From Phoronis ovalis (Eukaryota; Phoronida; Phoronidae): a DNA stretch of 37,895 nucleotides. The translations under genes were made by a program, and so were the position numbers. Shown piece by piece: positions 23,101 through 35,100 of the stretch. The stretch is from assembly GCA_028565635.1 (NCBI GenBank), contig JAOXYB010112491.1:1-37895 (forward strand). Direction: 5' to 3'. Position 1 is the stretch's first letter. Every line of letters begins with the position of its first letter. The notes below the pieces were generated by a model. The model had not been told where the DNA came from. It did no database searches and was given only the letters and a program-made list of their open reading frames with translations.

Positions 23101-26100
23101 TTTTATCTCTCCTACTGTCACTACTAGCTCGTCCACTGTTCCTGCTTGAAGCCTCTTTAGAATTAGTATTATTATTACCATCATCCCTGGATTGTTTCCC
23201 CTGGTTGCTTGATGGGTGTTCTGCAGATTTGGGTCTATCAGTAGCTGGAGGGGTTTTATCAGGTTTTGTATTATCAGAGTTCCCTTTAGTTTGACCCAAA
23301 CCTGCTGGATTAGTCCCATTTTGCCCTGGTATATCAGATTGTGGGGTTGCTGGGGATGGAGGTAATATTTCATTGTTTAGATCACTAGGCCGTTTTGAAG
23401 CTTGTTTCCAACGTAAATAGCTCCAACGTGATTTCCATATTAACCAACTGGAAAGTATAAAATTATATACAGAAAACAACAACATAAATGCAGATGAGAA
23501 ATATAAATAATTAACAGTTGAGCATGCATAGAAATATTAGAATTAGACAATATTGCACAAAGTAAGAATATCAAAAGCAGGCAGAATGGTAGTAATGTAC
23601 AAGCAGATTAGTTTTTCCTGGAATAAAATCAAATCAGGAAAGTTTATTTGTCAAGGACACGTATGATAACATTCAGTGAATTTTACCATTGGAAATAATT
23701 ATTTAGAATTTAGTTAAGTTTCATCTACAAGGAATATTAACTCAAATACACCAGTATCAACAATGTCAGACGTGTTAAACGAGCAAGAAAGGAAGAAAAA
23801 ACTAAGAAGTTTAATTTCTTGGTAGGCTTCTAGTAATCTGTAGTAATGTGTAGTAATGTGTGGTAATCTGTAGCAATTAAATTGTTAGTTCAAGGGATCT
23901 GGCTCTACCACACCTGTGCATTAAATATTTAATGTGAAAGTATGCAATTATTGTGACAGCAAGTTGCATAAGTTACATAAATGAAAAAAGAAATATTATC
24001 CAGAAACTTTCAATTATATACATTTGTATAACCTAAGAAAGACTGTGAACATCTATGTTAGAAGTTTATCTTTTCATGGTGACACACTTGTTAATGTACA
24101 ATCCCATACTGAATTGCTGTAGCATTATGGGAAAAAACACTGAAATATTCTGATAATAACTTATGGTTGGTTACTCTGGTTAACACAAAAGATTGGGTCC
24201 ATATAGAATTATATAGAAGGATAAATTCTGTTTTGTCAATTCCTATGACGATGCCGCATCATGTACTTTTACTATGTGACAGTTAACCAATATTTCTAAT
24301 AGACCATTACATTTCAAGTATTAATTAATTTAATTTTTTTTACAAAAGCTAGAAATTTTCTAAAGCATGAACTTTATCCCTTTTTGAACAAGGAATTTGC
24401 CAATGCATTGACATGCAGCCAATGAATGACATCTAAAATCATAATTATACCTGTAGGCATTTCCAATACTCCATCTGTTAATTTTAGGTGTTTTCTTCTC
24501 AGCGTCTTCAGGGTCATCAAAATCTTTATCATATTTAATAAATAATTTTGGTGCTGGTTTAGCATTTAGTAAAGGTTCAAGGCGTTGTCGTAATGCTTCC
24601 AGTTCATTATTAAGTTTCTTGAGGCTATCTTCCCTCTGGAATGAATTAACACAATATAAAAATTAGTTATCTGAGATGAAAAAAGTACATGTTACCACTG
24701 CTGTATTAAAACAACTACACACAAACTATATTATTTGAAATTCGTTAAAATAATGTTTTTCACAAAATTGAGGTACAAGATTATTGTTTGGCCCTTCTTG
24801 CAAAATTTCATATAGTTAAAAGGTCACAAACTGGTTACCATACTATTTTTTGTTTCCAAATGAATATTTCATTGCAGCATTTAACATTTTGTTTTGACAA
24901 GTTTAAATTTCAAATAAATTGTGGTAAAGCAAGTTTACCATTGCCTATATATTATATGTGTCTGCACAACTATGTCTGCTAAAAACTAGAGACAGCTTGC
25001 TATTATGCTTTACATAAAGTCAGGGGTGGGCATTCTATTTCAGGTTTTTAATAGTGAATACACATGCCTTCTGCATAACCTAAGGGAATTGTTAACAATC
25101 ACTAAAAACTTAGTAAACTCACTACAAAACAACGTATTCAAACTATATCAAATGCATTGTAAGGCACTTGATAGTTCAAAAAAACTGGTAAATAGTTCTT
25201 GCTGTTTAAATGTAGTATGTGCATGCACGAAACACCTAGTGTCCTACAATTCCATGCTCTATAATGCAAATACTATCATTGCCTATACTAGAATAAACAT
25301 GTGATCTAACTTTAACTAGTTAGTAAAAACCTGTAACTCAATTAAAAGAATTTTAACAACAGTAGTTATGTAGTGCCTTGCAGTATAAAGCAAGCTATAC
25401 CTGCAACAGTAACAAATTGACATAAATGTTAGTGAAGTTTTATATGGTGTCGCACTGCAAAAACAAAAGTCCCTGCCTGGTCAATATTGCCGAGCTGCTG
25501 AATTTGGTTTTGAAAGAGGTTCTTTCAGTTTATTGTCATCCTTATCATTTTGTTCATCTTTTGGTAGGTTTTGATCATCAGGATGTATGTCCCCTACAGA
25601 TTTGTCCTCATCTGTACTACTAGGGTCACCAATGGAGCCTGTCTCATCCTTTTTGGCATCATCTGCACTGGGATCTTTATTGTCTGTATCATCCTTATTA
25701 TCTGCAGCAGGAACTAGATCTTCTGAATAGTCTACAGCAGTATCTTTAGCTTTATTATCAACTGACTGTTTCTCATCATCATTGTCACCTTTTGGCACAT
25801 GGTCATCAGCTTTCTCGTCACTACCTTGAGTTTTAGAATCTATGTCATCATTACTTTTTGTTGGAGATTTTGACATATTGTTATTATTTTTGTTATTATC
25901 ACCAGCAGATTTGTCTCGATTTATTGTTGGTTGAACAATAGGCACAGGGCTTTCTTTATCTTTTGGAGAGCCATTTCTAGGTGATATGTCATGAGTAGGA
26001 GATTTTGTTGGTGAATTATACGATGGATCCCATTGGTCAATAGGAATTTCAATATCATCAAGAACAGGATCAGCTTGTTTTTGATAAGCTGGGTTATGAT

Positions 26101-29100
26101 ATCCTGTTATATTTAAGCTGCTACGAAGTTCTTCTATTTGACTTTCCAAAGATTGAATAGTTGCATCTCTCTATTTAGAAGAAAGGAATGAAGAAATGTG
26201 ATCAGATATAAATAAAGTATTAATGAAAAACATATAAAAAAGTTAGGTATAAGAAACAAATCAAAAATGCAAAGAAGAAATTTATAAATATAAAAAAGTA
26301 TTTAAAAAAGATCAAAAACATGAAACTCTCTAAGACCACTAGAAAATTTAAAAGAAAATTTCTAGCAGTAAACTGATGTACATTGTACACTAGACTTATA
26401 ATTTCATAAGACTTAAAGTTTATAGTTCATAAGAAATTAATAATTAAAAACATGTCAAGAAGCATAAGAAAGAGCTTGCAGTTAAACCATTTTTTGTTTA
26501 TCAAATCAATATCTAGTCAGATAGAGGTGCGCCTACAAAAACATACAGTCGCTCGCATGTATAACCGTCCAAATCCTTTACTTCATCTTTTAGTCGACTT
26601 CTTGATTCTACAATACTATAAAATGTGTACAGCTGGTACAACAATGGACAAGCAGACCAGAAATGAAATCTTCAATAAACAAATTTACCACAAAATCAGC
26701 ATACATACCACTTTAGACTCAGACTGTATCTTCATTCCCAAAACTGTTTTCACTGTCTGTATGGATTCCGCTAATCTACGGATGCTAGCATGCACCTGGT
26801 AACAGAAAATAAAATAAGGTAAACTACTAAGAAAATAAAACTGTATTGTTTTACTTACAAATCCATCAAAAATAAGCATTTTGAAAATTAAATTATGGCT
26901 CAAATCAGTTTTTGTGATTAGTGAAGTAAATTACACTTACAGAAGAGAATGGTACTTTTAAGTAAAAAGATAGAATACTATTATGTGGGATAATAGACAT
27001 TTAACACAAAATTTCTGCTCCTTTCATTAGAATACTAAAATGTGAATATCAGAGTTTTAGAAATTCCTTAATTTTTTACCAAGGATTAATTTATATAGAA
27101 AAATTATTTTATAAAAGACTGTATATTCATTATGAACAAGAGATCACAGAGAAATATAAACTTAAATGGACACCATGCTTTATTTTACTAGACCAAAAAT
27201 ATAACTTGAGATAAAACCATTATTTCAGAATATATATGTTGAGCTGCCCAAAGCAAAAAGACAAAAAAATATTAATGTTATGTTTGAAGAAACCTTAAGT
27301 TTACTGACTGGCATGCAATAGGATGGGGAGACAAGTGGTAGGCAATATTGTTTTAACAAGCTATACACATACAACGGGAGGAGGATTTGACATATCTGAT
27401 TAAGACTACTATGAACAACAAAATGGTGACGACAGCACATAACACATATATGCCTTTTGATGTACATTCAATTTAAATAAACACAAATGCATGTGCTAGC
27501 ATTAACTACAACATAAATTAAAACTCACATCCGTAAGGTTGGTCTGAACAATAGTTACAGAACATAATAATATTATTTAAACTTTAATCGTAGGAAAAAA
27601 AATAAAAGAATAATCTTTTCACTCTTTTTGCAAAATATCTTAAACTATATAGTACAATCTGTGCAAGAAGCTCCCTACAGGCAAACAAACCTCTTCCAAG
27701 TCTCGTTTATGTTTTTGTTCCTTTTGTTCCTGTTCCTTTAGTCAAAACACAAATACAAATTCAAATTCTCTCACATGCAATTTCTGGTACAAGCATTACA
27801 AAAATATTGTTTAATATTTAATACTTTAACCTGAATTGTAAAAATTCGAATCTATTCAAAAATCACTTCTAATAATTTACAAAGATGAAATTTTTGCAAG
27901 GAATCTTTAGTTAATGTTTATGTTTTGTAAGATATCTGCAAAAAAATTACCTTCTCTTAGCTCTCTTTTTCTCAATGTGTAATAATTATGATTTTGATAT
28001 TAGAACACTTACGGCATCAAGATCACCCACAGTAGCTGGAGCAGCCTTAGCTCCTTTTGGTTGTTGTTGACGAGCTTGCTCGATCAAACGTGCAACTTCT
28101 TTCCGTAAGTTTTCAAAGTCTCGTTGTCTGTCATCTTTTTCTTCACTTAATTTACCGTTAACATCTGATTTGACAACTTCAAACTTTTCTTCTACTCTGT
28201 AGATCTGTTAGGATGATTTAATACATTAATATTGTAAAAATAAACTAACAACGGTGGCATTCGTTTCTACACAAAAACCAAATATTTTACATAATTATTA
28301 TTAAGAAATGGAAATAAATTGAATTTCGCTAGTTATATATCGCACCCTGTGCGGTGTAACTAAATATTGCAACATGTAGAAAGTGTACATTAACATTTGA
28401 AAATTTAATAATTAAATTTCAAAAAGTTAAAATTAGCACTAGACCCAAGTATTCAAATAATAAAGAAAGAAATGGAAATACACATTTTTGGCAAAATAGA
28501 TTTTTCATAAAACTTTAACAGAGAACCAAACCATTAAAAGTGGTAACAGTACGTAAAACCATTCTTACATCCTCTGGGATATGTTGTAAGTTGTTTTGCA
28601 TGTCTCTCATAGTTTGACTGGTAACTGTTTGCCACTGTATGATAGCGTCAACTTTATCCCGAACATTCTGTGCTGCGGCTGTGGAAGTCTATAAAATCAA
28701 AACAGTATTTTACGATGTAATCTTTTATTTATCTTAATACTATTTTTGACAGTAAGTGAATGGCAAAATAGCAAATACCAACTAACTTCATTGTTAATTT
28801 ACTTTACATTCATTCAGAAATTAACCAATTGATTGGTAGGCGGTACATTTCACTAATCTGACTATGGAATAAGATTCAGGTACACTAAAAAATTCTCATA
28901 TTCAATACCCCCCCCCCAACAAAGCACACACTGTCTAATTATACGCAAACATTTTTCATAGAAAAAGGTATAAGTACAAACACATGAAATAAATGTAAAT
29001 AGTCTAAGAAAAGCAAACGGCTTCAACACGCAATCCACTGACATGACATGATAGTATCATCAACATAACAATAAGTGGTGAGATGTCATGTTAGACATCA

Positions 29101-32100
29101 AACTGAAAACAAGATGAAGGACGATCAATCTAATCAGCCAAAACAGCATTCAGATCTGGTCTGTACTAGATTTTCGAAACAAAATAGATAGCAGAATAAC
29201 TAATAATTATAGCATGCCATAAGATCACGTGCAAACACCTTATCATCCTTTTTGTCCTGATTACAAATGAAAAGAAATGATACAAATTTATGTCATGAGA
29301 TGTATGCAACCATTTTAGACTAAGCTTAGGAAAGATCAAAACATGCGCCTCTGTATTAGTTTTTACATAGATTTTTTTCTTGTACACATACACCTAATTT
29401 TCTGTATCTTATCATCGAGAGCAAACAAGAGGCACTGATTATAACCAACTGCAATAAGGTGCCTCTTCATGGTAGCATGGATTATTACGCTCTGTATCAT
29501 GATACCGGATGATACCATGTAATTGCACTTCATTTCATTTGGTCATAAGCAGAAATTAGCACTTAACATAGTATGAATAATTTCTAGTTTTGTATTTTGT
29601 ATTTTTTCTAAGTTTAATTTCTATTTCATTATTCACAATTTTAGGGGTTCCAATATAGAACAACTAGTAACCATCAACTGATCATGCATTGTCGCGTTTT
29701 CTTACTGTGAAAGATTGTGATCAGAAACATGTGTTAGTATGGAACAGAATATTTTATAAAATTAAAAATTCTTACTGCAGCTATTTTTGCTTCCAGCCTG
29801 TCTTCAAGCTGAGTGACTTTAGTGTTTAATGTTAACATTCTTGTTTCAACATCATTAACTCCTTTAGACTGTTTATCTTTGCCATCTTCAACCATACTCT
29901 TCATTTCTTGTTTTAGCTAAATATATGTGAAATAACAAATTAATAAAATGGAGTGGCATGTTTGTATTTATTTACCCTGTGCCTCAGTATTAAAATAGTA
30001 TTACAGATTTTTTTTTAAATTGTCCCAAGATTTGTCTTATTCAAAATTATTTCATTTCAAGAAGGCAAAGACTTGCCAAAGATACTCAAATATCAAAAGA
30101 TTTCCAAAAGGTATGCTTAATAAAAAAATCTCCAATTTCAATTCATAGACATTCTTAATTTACAATTTTCAAGCCCCTAGCTTGTAAATAATGTATCAAC
30201 AAACAGCTTAGAACTAAATACAACTTAAAAATGTTTAGTACACAGTACACTGATAAAAACACATGCCAGTTAACAAGCATGAACTTAATAAATTATCATC
30301 CAAATAATAATAATAATAACCACAAATATGTATTAGCCCAACAGTTTGAATACATGAAGTGAACACCTGCAAATAATCAAATTATGATAAACGAAGCAAA
30401 ATTTCTTAAATAAAAATGTGTATTTCTTTGAAGTCTCGGTTAATGTTTAACTGATGTTTAAGAAAACTGAACAGCAAAATGTAGTGGAGAACATTATATA
30501 GTTTTAGAACTTTTTTTTTTCTCACATAAACTAAAAACTGCAACTGCAAATAAGAAAAAAAATAATAATTATCACACCATGCAAAATTACACATTGAATA
30601 TTTGACAAAGGTATTTTCACTGCAAAATAACAGATAAAAAACCCAAGCAGATATAACATGGGTCTATATTAAAATCATATCTAATATTAAAGGTTGATGC
30701 CTTTTGGGATTGCTCTTCCTTGTATTTCTCTAAGTTGTCTTGGGTCTCATCTATATCTCTTTGTAGTTTGGAAGCCGTCTGCAAACATGAAACCTAGCTT
30801 TTAGAATACATTGACTTTGTAACTGATTAGTTTTATCACAAAGAAGATTTTCACAGAAATGTTATACATGTTATAGACAAGCTATGATATTTCATTCCTA
30901 AGACCAAACCCTTGATAAATTCCCATTTTATCGTCTGCACAGATGCTAGCAGAATGGAGGAAACAGTTGCTGACATGTATGCTTCTGAAATCAAAATGGA
31001 ACTTTAGCGGAGACATTTCTATGATGAGACTCAAGGTAATAAAATATATCCTATATATAGATATACAATCTTTAAAAAAGAAAACAAAATCAGGTGCCTT
31101 TTCCCATTTGTCCTGCTTGCCATCTTCCTTCATCTTTTCCTTTAGATTTTGAATATCAACTTTTAATTCCTCAACTGTTTCTTGAAGTTCATTAGCATGC
31201 TGAAAAGTATTGATCAAACAATTGTTTTATAAAAACCTTCTTGTTACTAAAATGAAAACAACATGGAGCTCAGACATCTGATGACATAACAAAAAGTTAT
31301 TGTCACTAGGTAATTCTGTTACAACAATATTTCTATATAACCAACAACAAATTGCAAAATATCCAGTCTTTGGAAACCCAGTACCATTAATGGAAAATGC
31401 TGTGTGAAAGGAGTACTGGAATCAGTTGAAATTGGTAAAAAGTAAAATAATAAATTACCATCACCCAGAGTAACAACAACAATGAGTCAGTCTTACTGAA
31501 AGCCAGCAACTTTCACTTTTCAAACACAAATTTCATCACTTTAGGCACTCAAAATCATTATTCCTAGCAAGTGACTAGAGTAACAAAGGCTAAACATTAT
31601 AGATGAAGTTATACTTTCTTAAAACACAAAATTATTTTCATCAAAAACAAATGTTTTAAAAAATGATACGTAGCTTATCTTGTAATAAACCATAAATGCA
31701 TAATTATTAATTATAATCTATGATTTTTTTTTAAATTATAAAAAAACATACTCCTTCTACCAACAAATGAACTACATAATTGTTATAACTTCTCTAGCTG
31801 CCCACCACATTATTCACTACATAAAACATATAATTATATATAACAACATAATCTTCCTGACTGATAAATAATAAAAAAACTAAAACATATAAGCACACGG
31901 TTAGTACTTTGAAATCTCCAGCAGAGGCTGCTGCCAGTCCTTTGCCACTGCCATCTTTGTAATGTTTAATGATTGTGGAAACCTACAAATATGTCAACCA
32001 TTGTTATGCATGCGTTAAATTAGATACAAACTTTGATACTTGTACACATTATAGACATATTTATGGTATCAGACCAAACTGTTTAAAATAGCGTGCCTTT

Positions 32101-35100
32101 TTTCAAGGATTTTGGAGTGCATTCAGCATGAATTTGATACGATCCTTCCAACGATGTAATAACACAATACTCATTCAGCCTTTAATGTTCTTAAAGCTGG
32201 AGTTGTCCAGTGCTTAAAATTGTGACTAAAAATGCAGCTCAAGTAGTATAATATTTTTTTGAAAGTTTCAAAATTCATTACTTTGCCCTGCAATTTTTTC
32301 AAATCTTCTTCTAATCTGTCAAGTTTTGGACCTGCCACCTCTTCTACCTAATATGACAACAGAATATTTTACGTATAATAATAAATAAAACAAATTTTTT
32401 GATCATATAAAAATACATACTACAATATCTCCTTTTGTTTCAAATTTTGTTAGAGTCAAAATACAGAATATGCTGTAATGGGTTAGTTTCTCCATTAACA
32501 TTAATTTGAAGTTTATCACGTCTTTGTTATGACTTTCAATATTCAAAAACTGCATGTAACTATATTAAGATCAGGTCTTTATATTTACAATAAACACAGT
32601 AAAAAAATCTGACTGGAATAAATAAGCATTTTTTAAAGAATGTTTTATACCATATTTTGTGTACATAAATATAAGGAAATGCATACACTATTTATCTAAT
32701 ATGGCAATGATAAATATAGTATTGCTGAAATGAAAATCTGTAAAAAAAAATGATTAAATTATGACACAATAGTGCACTACACTACTCTGCAAACTTATGG
32801 CATCAACAAAGAGTACTTGCTGAAATCATGCAACAGATTGAGAGACCATCGCCTAAGGACACTTTACTAATTCAGTTCGACTGTGCATGTCACACCATTG
32901 GATGAAATCTTCAAGTACCCCATTTGTCCCCATGATTATAAAGCAAACAATAAATGAAGCAGCACATGTTTAAAACAATGATTTTACTTTTTCCTCTAGT
33001 AGCATAGAGGCCATGGAAGACCGCCCTTCAGCAATCAGTCGCACTTCTTCTAATTCCTTCTCGTGCTAAAAAGGCATGCAAAATATCCACATGGGAAATA
33101 AAGTTAGTACAGTTTACTAATAATGTGGTTATACTTTAATTTATGTTTAACAGTGAACAAGGAAAGTGATTTCAAAACCATTTTCAATTGTATCTCATAA
33201 CACTTTATGCAACCGGAACATTTTTAATGCAAAAATTGTAACTTTTAATGCTGTACTGTGAAAACACAAACATGCAATATACATATAGTATGTTATAACA
33301 ATGGCATGCACATCTGCAGTAATCTTGTTATAATACTATGCTTAAAATGCATAACCTGCTACTTATTCAACTGTTGAGTTCAAACTTTATTTACAAAAAA
33401 AGAGTGAAAATATTGCCTAAATACATTATTTTTTACAAATACATTTGTTTTATGATGAAATGTTTCCATTTGTACCTTTTCAGCTTGCTGCTGCATTTGT
33501 AGAACAGTGCCACCTATTGCAGTCTGAAGAGTAGAGGTAGCTACGCTAAGTTTTTGCTGAAGATCATCCATTTTATCATTTGTCGATTTTTCATGATGTT
33601 TCCTTAAAAAATTACAGAATTAAATAATTATTTAGCTTTAGCTAACATCAATACACAGATGAGCAAAAACAGTTTCGATTTTGTGCTGAATGTATTTTTT
33701 TACAAATAGAGATTATATGCAGGAAAAAGATAATTGCGTTCATTTTCATGGAATGTGTTAAAAGCACATTTTTCACATCAAGCATTTGTACACATTTCTG
33801 TATTGTAGATACATAAGCAGTGGAATAACCCATTCGTCTGGAAATATGCCACTTCTGATAAATGTACCATCTCAAACCGATGTATGACCATCTTCTAAAG
33901 ATCTGATTGTTAAATGCATCTATTTCCCTGCAAAGTTACTTACCTCGATTTAATCTCAGCTGCGAGTATTTTATTATTTTGTTTTTTGTTTTCTTCTGTT
34001 TCTTGCTCCAATAAATTTAAAGCTTCATCTAGCTTTGTCAGAGTGTCACCATATTTCTTTCTGTCAAGCTAATACAAAGAAAAAACACTTATTTCACAAA
34101 ATATAAAACAATACAGTTGTATAAACCACAATAAAGACAACATGTCTGCTACTGCAAAACTTATGCAGCATGTTTTTAGAAAACTGCAATAAATACATTG
34201 CTACAGGTCAACAAGAAATGTTCTATTCTTGGTCTACATCATCTTCCTAACTTCTGACTTAGCTAACAGTAATAGCAGTAAAATGCCACTTTCAGGTGTG
34301 TAATAAACTAACATAGATCCAAGAAAACATCTACCTTTTGCACATCTCTTATCTGCTGTAGCTCACTATCACTTATTTTTTTAAATGCGTCCCATCGCTG
34401 TTCATCGCCATCACGAGAGTGTGCTTCATGATCTAACCGCTTCTCCTGTTCTGAGTGCATAAACTGTTTGCAAAAACAAAACAAAAATAAAACTTTTCAA
34501 TTTTTAAAAAATCAGTGAATCACATAATTACAGTCCTGTTCAGGTGCTACACTGCTGTCAGCTAACTGTACTCTAAGTTGTACATATTACAATCTTCATT
34601 CCGTAAGGGTTAACCTAAAATCCAAAAAAGTGTTTGAAATGTGCTTGAAACATTTAAACCAGCCAAGTGCACACTTCACAAGCTTTCCAGCCACATTAAG
34701 CACTGCAAAATTCAAACCTTTCCAGCATAACGAAATTAAACTAAAATATTTAACACAGACATCACAAATACATCACAAGAATGTTAGCACAATACTCAAA
34801 TTTTACCATCTCACCTTGACATCCTATAAGGATAATTAGAAAAACAAAGGATATTTAAAATAACATATCAAGACAGCACACTAACATGCTTTACTTTAAG
34901 CCATGCAATGACAATTCACTGAATAAAATTAAATTACAATAGCGAAGTGATATGGCTATGCAACCTGATCTCCCATAAAAGATGCCGAAGAGGATCGAAC
35001 AAGTTAATTTATGAATGAGATCTTGGTAGAAGAAGGAAACAAATACCAAAAATACCAAAAATATCAAAAACCAAAAGAGTTATTATTATGCTTTGAGGTA

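Noticed and set aside
22882-23127. Open frame across the N gap
   Set aside because: The frame is artificial, made of unknown bases.
30882-31097. Extension of coiled-coil exon L into a hydrophobic sequence
   Set aside because: Composition changes abruptly after KWEK, and the next exon fits in phase 0 only if the frame stops at 31098.
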